A stretch of 64,000 nucleotides of DNA from Aurantimonas sp. Leaf443 (GTDB lineage: Bacteria > Pseudomonadota > Alphaproteobacteria > Rhizobiales > Rhizobiaceae): contig NZ_LMRD01000008.1 of NCBI RefSeq assembly GCF_001425575.1, positions 143,171-207,170 on the forward strand, given 5' to 3'. Positions 1 through 8,847 of the stretch are shown piece by piece (positions within the stretch are counted from its first letter, which is position 1; every line of letters begins with the position of its first letter). The notes beneath the pieces are model-generated. The model did not search any database. It was not told where the DNA came from and saw only the letters and a list, made by a program, of their open reading frames with translations. The position numbers and the translations under genes were made by a program.

Positions 1-250
1 TGTCGGGCCGCGTCGCCAGGAACTGCCCGAGCTTCACATAGGAGGGCCCGAGCCGGTTGAGCGCGCGCGACAGGCTCTCGCTTCTCGCCCGTTCGCCCGC
101 CGAGCGGCGCGCGATGAGCGAGGCGAGCGTCAGCGCCAGCGTGGGTCCGGCCGGCAGGCCCTCGCGCGGGAACGAGGCGAAGACGCCCTCGCGTGCCAGG
201 ACGAAGACGGCGCGCAGGAGCGCGAAGGTGCCGGAGATGGGATTGGCCAC
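1..250 (-). CDS. ubiB: UbiB-family protein, N-terminal part (runs off the window)
   Basis: Only the first 83 or so codons are inside the window, and the reading frame continues past position 1. The translated end reads LNRLGPSYVKLGQFLATRPD, which is the highly conserved N-terminal KxGQ motif region of the UbiB/ABC1 atypical kinase family needed for ubiquinone biosynthesis. The family is membrane associated. The start chosen is a GTG at 250 (reading ANPISGTFALLRAVFVLARE), because the frame upstream has no other usable start before a stop. No strong ribosome binding site is seen. It lies 63 nt after the ubiE stop on the same strand, the usual ubiE-ubiB order in Hyphomicrobiales, so co-transcription is likely. 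Family assignment is firm; the exact start is less so. Confidence 0.85.
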   Translation of the reverse strand, partial: MANPISGTFALLRAVFVLAREGVFASFPREGLPAGPTLALTLASLIARRSAGERARSESLSRALNRLGPSYVKLGQFLATRPD

Positions 251-313
251 GGAAGGGTCTGTCGTCTCTCGTGTCTTGGTGGATCTCTGGCGGAGCGGGA
301 CGTCTCGTCCGCT

Positions 314-1093
314 CTAGAGCTTCCAGCCGGAATGGATCGCGGCGATGCCGCCGGACAGGTTGCGATGGGTCACGCGCTCGAAGCCGGCCCGTTCGATGGC
401 GGCCGCGAAATTGGCCTGATTGGGGAAGCGCCGGATCGATTCCACCAGATATTCGTAGGACTCGCGGTCGCGCGTCACGAGTTCGCCGATGCGCGGGATC
501 GCCTTGAAGGACCACTCGTCGTAGAGCCGGTCGAGGCCGGGCATGTCGACCTCGGAAAATTCCAGGCACAGGAAGCGCCCGCCCGGGCGCAGCACCCGGA
601 AGGCCTCTTCCAGCGCCCTGTCGATGCGCGGCACGTTGCGGATGCCGAAGGCGATCGTATAGGCGTCGAAGACGTTCGAGGGCAGGTCGAGCGCCTCGGC
701 ATTGCCTTCCACGAAGGTGAGGTTGTCGGAAAGGCCGCGCTTTGCCGCCCGCTCGGCGCCGACGCCGAGCATCGAGGCGTTGATGTCGAGCACCGTGCCG
801 GTGGCGCGCCGGCTGGAGGCCTCCACGAGGCGGAAGGCGACGTCGCCGGTGCCGCCCGCCACGTCCACGAAGCGCCAGTCGGCGCGCCGCGGCGGCGAGG
901 CCATGGCGACCATGGCGTTCTTCCACACCCGGTGCATGCCGGCGGACATGAGGTCGTTCATCAGGTCGTAGCGCTCGGCCACGCGATGGAAGACCTCGTT
1001 GACGCGCGCCTGCTTCTCCTCGCGTCCCGTCACCGTGGAGAAGCCGTAGCTCGTCTCCATCGCCTCGGCACCGGTCACTCGCGCTCGCGACAT
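314..1093 (-). CDS. ubiE: Ubiquinone biosynthesis C-methyltransferase UbiE
   Basis: SAM-dependent C-methyltransferase acting on demethoxy-polyprenyl-benzoquinol in ubiquinone synthesis (and demethylmenaquinol where menaquinone is made). The 259-residue protein has the UbiE N-terminus [20 protein letters not shown] at about 31-50, the SAM-binding motif [10 protein letters not shown] at 77-86, FGIRN near the middle and the family ending [14 protein letters not shown] chose the ATG at 1093 (MSRARV) because GAAGCGAAGGG lies just upstream and the resulting length matches the family. An upstream in-frame start at 1174 would add an arginine- and alanine-rich tail with no family match, and METSYGF 12 codons further in is another possibility. 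It is divergent from mutM with about 130 bp between them and is followed by ubiB. Confidence 0.96.
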   Translation of the reverse strand: MSRARVTGAEAMETSYGFSTVTGREEKQARVNEVFHRVAERYDLMNDLMSAGMHRVWKNAMVAMASPPRRADWRFVDVAGGTGDVAFRLVEASSRRATGTVLDINASMLGVGAERAAKRGLSDNLTFVEGNAEALDLPSNVFDAYTIAFGIRNVPRIDRALEEAFRVLRPGGRFLCLEFSEVDMPGLDRLYDEWSFKAIPRIGELVTRDRESYEYLVESIRRFPNQANFAAAIERAGFERVTHRNLSGGIAAIHSGWKL

Positions 1094-1227
1094 CTCGTCG
1101 GCCCTTCGCTTCTTGCCGCGCGCGAAGGCCGGCCCAAGATGATAGGACGCGGGGGGTCCCCGCGCCGCCGCCACCGCGGACAGGGCCGCGCTGCGCCCTC
1201 TTATCGTCGTGCAGGACTTAAGCCAAC

Positions 1228-2121
1228 ATGCCCGAATTGCCAGAGGTCGAGACGGTCCGTCGCGGGCTCGCCCCCGTCATGGAGGGCGCGCGCATCGAGG
1301 CGGTGGCGCTCGCGCGGGCGGACCTGCGCTTTCCCTTCCCCGAGCGGTTCGGCGAGCGGCTGGCGGGCCGGCGCATCCTCTCGCTCTCGCGGCGGGCGAA
1401 ATATCTCCTCGCCGACCTCTCGGGCGAGGAGCGGCTCGCCATGCATCTCGGCATGTCCGGCTCCTTCCGCATCGAGGTGCCGGAGGGAACGCTCGTGCCA
1501 GGCGCCTTCCACATCCCTCGTTCGGAAGCGCGCCTCCACGACCATGTCCGCTTCTCCCTGACGCGCGCGGACGGCACGCCCGCCACGATCGTCTTCAACG
1601 ACCCGCGCCGCTTCGGCTCCATGACGCTGCTGGGCAGCGGCGAGTTCGAGACGCATCGCCATTTCGCCCGGCTCGGCATCGAGCCGACCGGCAACGCGCT
1701 GAGCGGGGCGGCGCTCGCGCCCTTCCTCATGGGACGTGCGGCGCCGCTGAAGGCGGTGCTGCTCGACCAGACCATCGTCGCCGGGCTCGGCAACATCTAT
1801 GTCTGCGAGGCGCTGTGGCGGGCGAAGCTCTCCCCGCGCCGGGCGGCGGGAACGCTGGTGCGCGCCGACGGCCGGCCGACGGAGCGCCTGGAGCGGCTCG
1901 CCACCGAGATCCGCGCCACCATCGCCGACGCGATCGAGGCGGGGGGCTCGACCCTTCGCGACTACCGCCAGGCGGACGGCTCGCTCGGCTATTTCCAGCA
2001 TCGCTTCGCCGTCTACGACCGCGAGGACGAGCCCTGCCCGCGCCCCGCCTGCCGGGGCGTCGTCGCGCGCCTCGTGCAGTCCGGCCGCTCGACCTTCTTC
2101 TGCCCGCAATGCCAGAGATGA
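1228..2121 (+). CDS. mutM: Formamidopyrimidine-DNA glycosylase (Fpg/MutM)
   Basis: Bifunctional DNA glycosylase/AP lyase that removes 8-oxoguanine and other oxidised purines. The 297-residue protein starts [10 protein letters not shown], in which the proline after the initiator methionine is the catalytic nucleophile and the next glutamate is also catalytic. A lysine near 57-60 (RAKYLLADL) and the C-terminal zinc finger (CPRPAC...FFCPQCQR, four cysteines, about 270-296) are intact, with the QSGRSTF hairpin that contacts DNA. Length and end match the family. It is divergently placed from ubiE and lies upstream of rpsT, the common arrangement beside dnaA in Hyphomicrobiales. Confidence 0.97.
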   Translation: MPELPEVETVRRGLAPVMEGARIEAVALARADLRFPFPERFGERLAGRRILSLSRRAKYLLADLSGEERLAMHLGMSGSFRIEVPEGTLVPGAFHIPRSEARLHDHVRFSLTRADGTPATIVFNDPRRFGSMTLLGSGEFETHRHFARLGIEPTGNALSGAALAPFLMGRAAPLKAVLLDQTIVAGLGNIYVCEALWRAKLSPRRAAGTLVRADGRPTERLERLATEIRATIADAIEAGGSTLRDYRQADGSLGYFQHRFAVYDREDEPCPRPACRGVVARLVQSGRSTFFCPQCQR

Positions 2122-2164
2122 CGCGCCGGGCCTGCCGCAGGCGGGTCCGGGACGGCGACGAGGA

Positions 2165-2193
2165 TTGACGTCCGGCGGGGCCACCCCTATAAG
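2165..2193 (+). promoter_or_regulatory. Sigma-70-type promoter of rpsT
   Basis: TTGACG at 2165-2170 and TATAAG at 2188-2193 are separated by exactly 17 bp. This is a near-consensus housekeeping promoter and it points at rpsT. The predicted start near 2200 leaves a leader of about 95 nt. The assignment is by motif only. Confidence 0.72.
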
Positions 2194-2294
2194 GCCCCAT
2201 CTTCGGCGGCGTCCTTCGGGCGCCGGCCCTGTTTTATGCGCGGCCCGATCACGTCGCCCGCGCTCATCAGACACGCTGAACGAGAGAGACTGAG

Positions 2295-2567
2295 ATGGCC
2301 AACACCTCATCGGCCAAGAAGGCCACGCGCAAGATCGCCCGCCGTACCGCGGTCAACATCGCCCGTCGCTCGCGCGTGCGCACCTTCCTGCGCAAGGTGG
2401 AGGAGGCGATCCTCTCCGGCGACAAGGATGCCGCGGTCGCCGCCTTCAAGGTCGCCGAGCCCGAGCTGATGCGCGCCGCCTCCAAGGGCGTCGTCCACAA
2501 GAACACCGCCTCGCGCAAGATCGCGCGTCTGGCCCACCGCGTGAAGGGCGTCGGCGCGGCCGCCTGA
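2295..2567 (+). CDS. rpsT: 30S ribosomal protein S20
   Basis: Small primary-binding 16S rRNA protein of the 30S subunit. The 90-residue product begins [17 protein letters not shown] and is lysine/arginine-rich and helical throughout, with the S20 features [14 protein letters not shown] and the C-terminal [30 protein letters not shown] precedes the ATG and serves as ribosome binding site. It is a single-gene transcription unit: a good promoter lies at 2165-2193 and a strong terminator just downstream. Its place between mutM and the dnaA region is normal for the group. Confidence 0.98.
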   Translation: MANTSSAKKATRKIARRTAVNIARRSRVRTFLRKVEEAILSGDKDAAVAAFKVAEPELMRAASKGVVHKNTASRKIARLAHRVKGVGAAA

Positions 2568-2604
2568 GGCCTGCGACCGTCCGAACCGCGACCGACCTGC
2601 ATCG

Positions 2605-2640
2605 AAGGGCCCGGCATCTTGCCGGGCCCTTCTGCGTTTT
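2605..2640 (+). terminator. Rho-independent terminator after rpsT
   Basis: An 11-bp perfect stem (AAGGGCCCGGC at 2605-2615 with its complement at 2621-2631) with a 5-nt ATCTT loop is followed by TCTGCGTTTT. It lies 37 nt after the rpsT stop. Confidence 0.9.
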
Positions 2641-3338
2641 CGGCCGTGCCGACCGCCGCGAACGGGACGGCGCCGCCGCGGCGGAGGCAGGGCCGCCCTG
2701 CCGTCCCCGCACCCTGCGCGCGCGGGGGACGGCACGGGAGCGACGGGTCTCGCGCGCGGGCCGCCGGGGCGCTCACGGCCGCGATCCCCGCTCAACGGCC
2801 CTCCTTCCGGCAAATCCGGACGCTCGCGCGATCGTTGCCCGACTGCGATTCGCACGCAGTTTGCGCTTGACGCCCCCTCCGTCATGCCAGCGTCACGACT
2901 TTGACGCGAAACCTCCGGGCACCTCCCGCGGCGCCACGGAAATCGTTTTTAGATCAGACCGTTACAGGAAGTCACTGAGCTCATAAAAAAAGCCTGTGAA
3001 AACTCCGAACGCGAGTCCTTGAGTCAAGCGGACCGGCCGGTTTGGCTAAAATTATCTTGTCGCACCACCTGCCGCAGCCCTTGAAAGAGGAGGGATCGTC
3101 AGGGGTGCCAGTGCCTTAACCGGCGCGGCCGCGTGCCGGTGGTGGCCGGCGCGTCACGGATTTGCCGCGCTTTCGCCGATTCCCTGAAGACTCGCCTTGC
3201 CGTCCCCGGCCCGGTTTCATAATTTCCGATGCGGACTGCGGGGACGGTAGATGAATGACGGCGAGCGGAATGTTTTCCAAAGGTTTTTCGCGTCATTTAC
3301 CAAAGCGGATCGTCGGAACGCCTCGCCAGACGCCTGAC

Positions 3339-3354
3339 AACGAAAGTTTTCGTT
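3339..3354. promoter_or_regulatory. Palindrome AACGAAAGTTTTCGTT upstream of rhodanese-dnaA
   Basis: Two perfect 7-bp arms with a 2-bp centre, about 90 bp before the rhodanese start codon. It has the shape of an operator for a dimeric regulator. There is no GC-rich stem or T-run, so it is unlikely to be a terminator. No regulator is identified. Confidence 0.45.
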
Positions 3355-3382
3355 AAGGGTCCCGACAAGCGCGATCGAATTT

Positions 3383-3399
3383 AAGGTTTTCCAAACCTT
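3383..3399. promoter_or_regulatory. Palindrome AAGGTTTTCCAAACCTT upstream of rhodanese-dnaA
   Basis: Two perfect 7-bp arms (AAGGTTT / AAACCTT) with a 3-bp centre, ending 45 bp before the rhodanese ATG. It contains TTTTCCAAA, which also occurs at 3273-3281, and AAGGTTTT, which also occurs at 3280-3287. The position is suitable for an operator or a weak DnaA-binding site. The function is inferred from position and symmetry only. Confidence 0.45.
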
Positions 3400-3444
3400 T
3401 TCAGGCCGGCACCCCTGGTGCGCGGTACGAGGGGAATTTTTGCC

Positions 3445-3882
3445 ATGACTTCACACTACAAGGGGGACGTGACCGCGGGGGCCTGCTGGCAATCCCTCGG
3501 CCAGACCCCCGACGCCCTCCTGATCGACGTGCGCACGGTGGCCGAGTGGACCTATGTCGGTCTGCCGGTCCTGGCCTCGATCGGCAAGGCGCCGATCCTC
3601 GTGGAATGGCAGCGCTACCCTTCGATGAATGTCGACCCGTCCGCCTTCGCCGACCAGGTGGAGGCGGAGATCCGGGCTGCGGGCGCGGGCAAGAACTCGG
3701 AACTCTACTTCCTCTGCCGGTCGGGCGTGCGCTCGATGGGCGGGGCGGCGGCCATGGCGGCGCGCGGCTACATCAACTGCTTCAACGTGCTCGACGGGTT
3801 CGAGGGACCGGTCGACGGCGAGGGCCATCGCGGTCTCTCGGCGGGCTGGAAGGCGGAGGGTCTCCCATGGGCCCAGAAATGA
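3445..3882 (+). CDS. Rhodanese-like domain protein overlapping dnaA
   Basis: Single-domain rhodanese homologue of 145 residues (start ATG at 3445, preceded by CGAGGGGA; a start at 3418 would only add nine residues). The domain runs from about 10 to 140: DALLIDVRTVAEW is the CH2A-like motif and FLCRSGVRS supplies the active-site loop with a cysteine that could carry a persulfide. There is no signal peptide, so it is probably cytosolic. Substrate and partner are unknown; such proteins move sulfane sulfur or act as regulatory modules. Its 3' end overlaps dnaA: the TGA at 3880-3882 lies inside the dnaA reading frame, so the two genes are almost certainly co-transcribed and translationally coupled. 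Domain call is firm, role is open. Confidence 0.88.
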   Translation: MTSHYKGDVTAGACWQSLGQTPDALLIDVRTVAEWTYVGLPVLASIGKAPILVEWQRYPSMNVDPSAFADQVEAEIRAAGAGKNSELYFLCRSGVRSMGGAAAMAARGYINCFNVLDGFEGPVDGEGHRGLSAGWKAEGLPWAQK

Positions 3883-5453
3883 CCCCCACGCGCCGGCCCG
3901 CCGGCGGCTTCGCCGCGCCGGCGATCCGGCCGGCGAGCGCACCCGTCGCCAACGAGTATCGGACGACCAGCCAGGGAACGGGCGATATGGGCACTGAACC
4001 TGCGGCACGCACCGGCTCGGAAGTGATGGACCGCGTCGCCGCGCGCCTGAAGGCGCAGCTCGGCCAGGACATCTACACGAGCTGGTTCCAGCGCATGAAA
4101 CTCGACTCGGTCGGGCGCGGCGTCTGCCAGCTCTCCGTGCCGACCGCCTTCCTGCGCAACTGGATCCAGTCGCATTACCGCGACCTCCTGACCGAGATCT
4201 TCAAGGAAGAGGTGCCGGGCACGCTGCGGGTGGACCTGTGCGTGCGCAGCGCCGTGCGCGGCGGCGGCGTGACCCTTCGCCAGCCCATGGCCGGCGCCCT
4301 GCCCGACCTGCCGGCGAATGCGGTGGGAACCCCCGGCGAGCGCCTCGCGCTGGCGGCGGCCCCCGCCGCTGCGGCGCCCGCGCGCGCCGAGACGCCGCGC
4401 AGCGCCACCGATTTCGGCTCGCCGCTCGATCCGCGCTTCACCTTCGAGAGCTTCGTGGAAGGCGCGCCCAACCGCGTGGCGCTCGCCGCCGCCCGGGCGA
4501 TCGCCGAGAACGGCCCGCAATCGGTGCGCTTCAACCCGCTCTTCGTCCATGCCAGCGTCGGGCTCGGCAAGACGCATCTCCTGCAGGCGTTGGCCAATGC
4601 CGCCACGCGGCGCGAGGACGCGCCGCGCGTCGTCTATCTGACCGCCGAATATTTCATGTGGCGCTTCGCCACCGCCATCCGCGACAATCAGGCGCTCGAG
4701 CTGAAGGAGACGCTGCGCGGCATCGACATCCTCATCATCGACGACGTGCAGTTCCTGCAGGGGCGCTCGCTGCAGCAGGAGTTCTGCCACCTTCTCAACG
4801 CGCTGATCGATTCGGCCCGGCAGGTCATCTGCGCCGCCGACCGGCCGGCCGTGGAGCTGGAATCGCTCGACCCGCGCGTGCGCTCGCGCCTGGCCGGCGG
4901 CGTCACGCTGGAAATGGCCCCGCCGGACCTCGTGATGCGCCGCGCCATGCTCGCCTCGCGCGCCGAGATGCTGTCCCGGGACGATCCGAGCTTCGCCATT
5001 CCCGAGAAGGTCGTGGAGACGATCGCCACGCGCGTGGCGGGCTCGGGCCGCGATCTCGAGGGCGCCTTCAACCAGATCGCCTTCCGCCACTCGCTCGGCC
5101 AGCCGCTCTCAGCCGAGCATCTCGACGATCTCCTCAACCAGCTGACGCGCACCAGCGGCGAGCGGCGCGTGCGCGTCGAGGACATCCTGAAATTCGTCTC
5201 GCGCCACTACAACGTGTCGCGCACCGACCTCCTCTCGGCCCGGCGCACCCGCACCATCGTGCGCCCGCGCCAGATCGCCATGTATCTGGCCAAGACCATG
5301 ACGCCCCGCTCGCTGCCCGAGATCGGCCGCAGGTTCGGCGGGCGCGACCACACGACCGTGCTGCACGCCGTGCGCAAGATCGAGGGCGAGCGGGCGGCCG
5401 ATCCCAAGCTCTCCGAGGAGCTCGACATCATCCGCCGCATGATCGAGGAGTGA
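3867..5453 (+). CDS. dnaA: Chromosomal replication initiator protein DnaA
   Basis: AAA+ ATPase that binds DnaA boxes and unwinds the origin. The predicted 528-residue protein has domain I around 50-120 ([21 protein letters not shown]), an alanine/proline-rich linker, the AAA+ core with Walker A VGLGKTH near 230-236 and Walker [10 protein letters not shown] near 289-297, and the C-terminal DNA-binding domain with [17 protein letters not shown] near 489-505. The start is placed at ATG 3867 because AGGCGGAGGG lies 6 nt upstream. ATG 3879, which forms an ATGA overlap with the preceding stop, and ATG 3987 are alternatives. In either of the first two cases translation begins inside the rhodanese gene. 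About 235 bp separate dnaA from dnaN. Confidence 0.97.
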   Translation: MGPEMTPTRRPAGGFAAPAIRPASAPVANEYRTTSQGTGDMGTEPAARTGSEVMDRVAARLKAQLGQDIYTSWFQRMKLDSVGRGVCQLSVPTAFLRNWIQSHYRDLLTEIFKEEVPGTLRVDLCVRSAVRGGGVTLRQPMAGALPDLPANAVGTPGERLALAAAPAAAAPARAETPRSATDFGSPLDPRFTFESFVEGAPNRVALAAARAIAENGPQSVRFNPLFVHASVGLGKTHLLQALANAATRREDAPRVVYLTAEYFMWRFATAIRDNQALELKETLRGIDILIIDDVQFLQGRSLQQEFCHLLNALIDSARQVICAADRPAVELESLDPRVRSRLAGGVTLEMAPPDLVMRRAMLASRAEMLSRDDPSFAIPEKVVETIATRVAGSGRDLEGAFNQIAFRHSLGQPLSAEHLDDLLNQLTRTSGERRVRVEDILKFVSRHYNVSRTDLLSARRTRTIVRPRQIAMYLAKTMTPRSLPEIGRRFGGRDHTTVLHAVRKIEGERAADPKLSEELDIIRRMIEE

Positions 5454-5581
5454 GGGCGAGGGCGGCCCGCTCCGGCCGCCGCCCTGCCCTGCCGGCCCGG
5501 CCGCCGGGGTCGGGACGATCGGCCGGACCGCCGCCCGTTTACCCTGCGCGGGCGAAAGGCGCGGCGCGCCGAGAGCGCCGC

Positions 5582-5610
5582 TTTGTTCCGGCTGCGGTCT
5601 GTTCTACAAG
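5582..5610 (+). promoter_or_regulatory. Candidate dnaN promoter
   Basis: TTTGTT at 5582-5587 and TACAAG at 5605-5610 are 17 bp apart, about 80 bp before dnaN. The match is moderate. It sits in the 235-bp dnaA-dnaN gap, which otherwise holds only a GC-rich inverted repeat (GGCGGCC at 5461-5467 with its complement at 5474-5480) that might be a weak terminator after dnaA. Confidence 0.42.
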
Positions 5611-5689
5611 GTTCCACTCCTTGCGCGGTGGCGCGGCCTGAAAAGCCGGGCCGCCGCCGCGCCCGTCCCGAATGAAACGGCGTCCTTCC

Positions 5690-6814
5690 ATGCGTATCAT
5701 CATCGAACGGTCCAATCTTCTGAAGTCGCTGGCCCATGTCCATCGCGTGGTCGAGCGGCGCAACACGATCCCGATCCTGTCCAACGTGCTCCTGCGCACC
5801 GAGGGCGAGGCGCTGCGGCTGAAGGCGACCGATCTCGACATCGAGATCACCGAGGGCGTGCCCGCGCTCGGCGAGCAGGAGGGGGCGACGACCGTTCCGG
5901 CCCACCTCCTCTACGACATCGTGCGCAAGCTGCCGGACGGTTCGGAGGTGAAGCTCGCCACCAATCCCGACGGCAACCAGATGACCGTCTCCTCCGGGCG
6001 CTCCAACTTCCGCCTCCAGTGCCTGCCCGAATCCGACTTCCCCGACATCACCGCCGGCACCTTCTCGCACGCCTTCAGGATGAAGGCGGGCGAACTCGCG
6101 CGCCTCATCGAGCGCACCCAGTTCGCGATCTCGACGGAGGAGACGCGCTACTATCTGAACGGCATCTTCTTCCACACGATCGAGACGGAGGGCACGCTGC
6201 AGCTGCGCGCGGTCGCCACCGACGGCCATCGCCTGGCGCGCGCGGAGATGGACGCGCCCAGCGGCTCGGAGGGCATGCCCGGCATCATCGTGCCCCGCAA
6301 GACGGTGGGCGAGCTGCAGAAGCTCCTCGGCGACTGCGGCGCGGAGGACGAGATCGGCGTCGAGCTCTCCGATTCCAAGATCCGCTTCTCCATCGGCGCG
6401 GTGGTGATGACCTCCAAGCTCATCGACGGCACCTTCCCGGACTATCAGCGCGTCATCCCGACCGGCAACGACAAGGAGCTGACGCTCGACCGGCAGAGCT
6501 TCTCGGCCGCCGTCGACCGCGTCTCCACCATCTCCTCCGAGCGCGGGCGCGCGGTGAAGCTCGCCGTCGGCGACGGACAGCTGGTGCTGACCGTGAACTC
6601 GCCCGATTCGGGCACGGCGACGGAGGAACTGGCCGTCGGCTACGACAGCGACGGGATCGAGATCGGCTTCAACGCCAAGTATCTCCTCGACATCACCGGC
6701 CAGCTCTCGGGCGAGGAGGCCGTGTTCATGCTGGCCGATCCCGGCTCGCCGACGCTGATCCGCGACGGCGGCGACGCGCGCACGCTCTACGTTCTCATGC
6801 CGATGCGGGTCTGA
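5690..6814 (+). CDS. dnaN: DNA polymerase III beta subunit (sliding clamp)
   Basis: Ring-forming clamp that tethers the replicative polymerase to DNA and recruits repair factors. The 374-residue protein begins [20 protein letters not shown], the typical alphaproteobacterial clamp N-terminus, and contains [13 protein letters not shown], the region-1 motif TDGHRLA and the C-terminal ending YVLMPMRV found in clamps. ATG 5690 is preferred over ATG 5672 because it gives the conserved N-terminus without the extra MKRRPS. Three clamp repeats fit the length. It lies between dnaA and recF, all on the plus strand. Confidence 0.97.
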   Translation: MRIIIERSNLLKSLAHVHRVVERRNTIPILSNVLLRTEGEALRLKATDLDIEITEGVPALGEQEGATTVPAHLLYDIVRKLPDGSEVKLATNPDGNQMTVSSGRSNFRLQCLPESDFPDITAGTFSHAFRMKAGELARLIERTQFAISTEETRYYLNGIFFHTIETEGTLQLRAVATDGHRLARAEMDAPSGSEGMPGIIVPRKTVGELQKLLGDCGAEDEIGVELSDSKIRFSIGAVVMTSKLIDGTFPDYQRVIPTGNDKELTLDRQSFSAAVDRVSTISSERGRAVKLAVGDGQLVLTVNSPDSGTATEELAVGYDSDGIEIGFNAKYLLDITGQLSGEEAVFMLADPGSPTLIRDGGDARTLYVLMPMRV

Positions 6815-6845
6815 GACGACGACCGTCTCCTCCAGCGCGCGGCTC

Positions 6846-8036
6846 GTGCCTGCGACCGGTTCCGGGCCGGAGGCGCCGGCGCCGCTCGTGCGCGTGAGCG
6901 TGCTGCGCCTCGTCGACTTCCGCAACCACGCCGCCCTGCGCCTGGCCTTCACCCGGCCCTTCGTCGTCTTCGCCGGCGAGAACGGGTCGGGCAAGACGAA
7001 TCTCCTGGAGGCGCTCTCGCTCCTCTCGCCCGGCCGCGGCCTTCGCCGCGCGGTGACGCAGGATCTCGCCCGCAAGGACGGCTCCGGCGGCTTCTCGGTC
7101 GGCGCCGAGATCGTCTCGAACGGCGTCGAGAGCCGCATCGCCACGCAGCTCCGCCCGGACGCGGCTTCCCCGACGCGCCTCATCCGCATCGACGAGACCG
7201 TGCCCGACCGCGCCGAGGCGCTGCTCGACCTCCTGCGCGTCCTCTGGCTGACGCCGGCCATGGACGGGCTCTTCACGGGCCCGGCGGGCGACCGGCGAAA
7301 GTTCCTCGACCGGCTGGTGCTCGCCGTCGATCCCGGCCACGGCCGGCGCGCGGCCGACTACGAGCGCGCCATGCGCCAGCGCAACCGCCTCCTGTCGGAG
7401 CACCGGCGCGAGGATGCCTGGATCGCCGGCGTCGAGGCGCAGATGGCCGAGCTCGGGATCGCCATCGCGCTCGCGCGCGCCGAACTCGTGGCGCTGCTCG
7501 CCGGGATGATCCTGGAGGCCGGCCCCTCCGGTCCCTTCCCGCAGGCGGGGCTGGCGCTGACCAGCGGCTACGGGGCGATGGCGCTCGACCGGCCGGCGGC
7601 CGATCTGGAGGACGCGGCGCGGCTGTCGCTGGCCGAGGGCCGCTTCGAGGACCGCGCGGCCGGGCGCACGCTCGCCGGCCCCCATCGCGGCGACCTCCTC
7701 GTCTCCCATGCCGGCAAGGCGATGCCCGCCGCCCTCTCCTCGACGGGCGAGCAGAAGGCGCTCCTTGTCGGCCTGGTGCTCGCCCATGCCCGCCTCGTCG
7801 CGCGCATTTCCGGCCTCTCTCCGATCCTCCTCCTCGACGAGATCGCCGCCCATCTCGATCCCGGCCGGCGCGCGGCGCTGTTCGACATCGTCGAGACGCT
7901 GGGCGTCCAGGCCTTCATGACGGGCACGGACATGGACCTCTTCTCCGCGCTCGGCAGCCGGGCGCAGTTTCACCCGACGACCGCCGAAGGCGTCGGCGAG
8001 CCCTTCCCTCCGCCCCGAGCACCGGAGTTGCCATGA
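6846..8036 (+). CDS. recF: DNA replication and repair protein RecF
   Basis: SMC-like ABC ATPase that helps load RecA at single-strand gaps. Of 396 residues, [15 protein letters not shown] is the RecF N-terminus, Walker A is GENGSGKT at 44-51, the ABC-type signature is [11 protein letters not shown] near 298 and Walker B is [12 protein letters not shown] near 325. It starts with GTG at 6846; GTG codons 42-54 nt later are also possible since the conserved part begins at about residue 16. The last 4 bp overlap the start of the next gene (ATGA), so the two are translationally coupled. recF directly after dnaN is usual. Confidence 0.94.
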   Translation: MPATGSGPEAPAPLVRVSVLRLVDFRNHAALRLAFTRPFVVFAGENGSGKTNLLEALSLLSPGRGLRRAVTQDLARKDGSGGFSVGAEIVSNGVESRIATQLRPDAASPTRLIRIDETVPDRAEALLDLLRVLWLTPAMDGLFTGPAGDRRKFLDRLVLAVDPGHGRRAADYERAMRQRNRLLSEHRREDAWIAGVEAQMAELGIAIALARAELVALLAGMILEAGPSGPFPQAGLALTSGYGAMALDRPAADLEDAARLSLAEGRFEDRAAGRTLAGPHRGDLLVSHAGKAMPAALSSTGEQKALLVGLVLAHARLVARISGLSPILLLDEIAAHLDPGRRAALFDIVETLGVQAFMTGTDMDLFSALGSRAQFHPTTAEGVGEPFPPPRAPELP

Positions 8037-8818
8037 GCGAGACACCGCTCTCCTCGGACGAGATCGCCCGCTACGCCCGCCACATCGTGCTGCCCGAGAT
8101 CGGCGGCGCGGGCCAGCAGGCGTTGAAGCGCGCGAAGGTCCTCGTGGTCGGCGCCGGCGGCATCGGCTCGCCCGTCGTCCTCTATCTCGCGGCCGCCGGC
8201 ATCGGCACCCTGGGCGTGGCGGACGACGACACGGTCTCGCTCTCCAACCTGCAGCGCCAGGTGCTGCACGGCACGCAGGATATCGGCCGCCCGAAGCTCG
8301 CCTCGGCCGCCGAGCGGGTCGCGGCGCTGAACCCGCATGTCGCGTTCGTCGCCCATGACCTGCGCCTCGATCCGCAGAACGGCCCGGCGATCGTCTCCGC
8401 CTATGATATCGTCGTCGACGGCTCGGACAATTTCGACACGCGCTATGCCATGGCCGATCTCTGCGAGAGCCTTAGGCGCCCGCTGGTGACGGCCGCCGTC
8501 AACCGCTTCTCGGGTTCGCTGACGGTGCTCAAGCCGCACGAGGTCGGGCCGGACGGGCGCGCGCTGCCGCGCTACCGCGACCTCTTCCCGCAGCGCCCGC
8601 CGGAGGGGATGGTGCCCTCCTGCGCGGAGGCCGGCATTCTCGGCACGACGACCGGCGTCCTCGGCACGCTGGCGGCGGCCGAGGTCGTCAAGCTCGTCAC
8701 CGGCGCCGGCGAGCCGCTGGTCGGGCGGCTCCTCCTTGTCGATCTCCTGGCGATGCGCTTCGAGACGATCCGCTACCGGCGCGGCAGGGACGGGGGGAGC
8801 GCAGAGGCATCCGCCTGA
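8033..8818 (+). CDS. ThiF/MoeB/HesA-type adenylyltransferase
   Basis: E1-like enzyme that adenylates the C-terminal glycine of a small sulfur-carrier protein (MoaD or ThiS). In the 261-residue protein the Rossmann motif VVGAGGIGSP is near 38-47, LSNLQRQVLHGTQDIGRPK near 69-87 supplies the ATP-binding arginine, and DGSDNFDTR is the catalytic aspartate region near 129-137. A cysteine in VPSCAEAGI fits the conserved central cysteine. The paired CxxC zinc motifs of E. coli MoeB are absent. recF-moeB order is common in Hyphomicrobiales, so a molybdopterin role is the first guess. Because a thiamine operon with thiS but no thiF occurs at 22-25 kb, service to ThiS is also plausible. Confidence 0.88.
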   Translation: MSETPLSSDEIARYARHIVLPEIGGAGQQALKRAKVLVVGAGGIGSPVVLYLAAAGIGTLGVADDDTVSLSNLQRQVLHGTQDIGRPKLASAAERVAALNPHVAFVAHDLRLDPQNGPAIVSAYDIVVDGSDNFDTRYAMADLCESLRRPLVTAAVNRFSGSLTVLKPHEVGPDGRALPRYRDLFPQRPPEGMVPSCAEAGILGTTTGVLGTLAAAEVVKLVTGAGEPLVGRLLLVDLLAMRFETIRYRRGRDGGSAEASA

Positions 8819-8847
8819 GCGCTCCCGCGCATCCGCCCGCTCAGGCG
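8812..8847. terminator. Inverted repeat spanning two convergent stop codons
   Basis: CGCCTGAGC at 8812-8820 is perfectly complementary to GCTCAGGCG at 8839-8847. The left arm contains the TGA of the ThiF-type gene and the right arm the TGA of the permease on the other strand. The 18-nt loop and lack of a T-run make it a weak bidirectional terminator candidate. It may simply be shared stop-codon context. Confidence 0.4.

Larger units (their letters stand above)
2641..3444. other. Non-coding region upstream of the rhodanese-dnaA pair
   Basis: About 800 bp with no convincing gene; short open frames here are arginine/proline-rich and match no family. The left part is GC-rich and holds a hairpin (CCGTCCCC at 2701-2708 with GGGGACGG at 2725-2732). 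From about 2935 to 3415 the sequence becomes clearly more AT-rich than its surroundings. That part has an A-run (2985-2991), TGTGAAAAC at 2995-3003 (complement of a DnaA-box-like GTTTTCACA, one mismatch), three GANTC sites (3013, 3021, 3189), two copies of TTTTCCAAA (3273 and 3387) and two perfect palindromes near the gene. It probably holds the dnaA promoter and control sites. A replication origin here is possible but not shown. Confidence 0.6.

Noticed and set aside
2619-3296. Short open frames in the region before dnaA
   Set aside because: Arginine/proline-rich, without ribosome binding sites, and unlike any family.
5461-5480. GGCGGCC inverted repeat after dnaA as a strong terminator
   Set aside because: No T-run follows and such GC repeats are frequent in this genome; mentioned only as weak.
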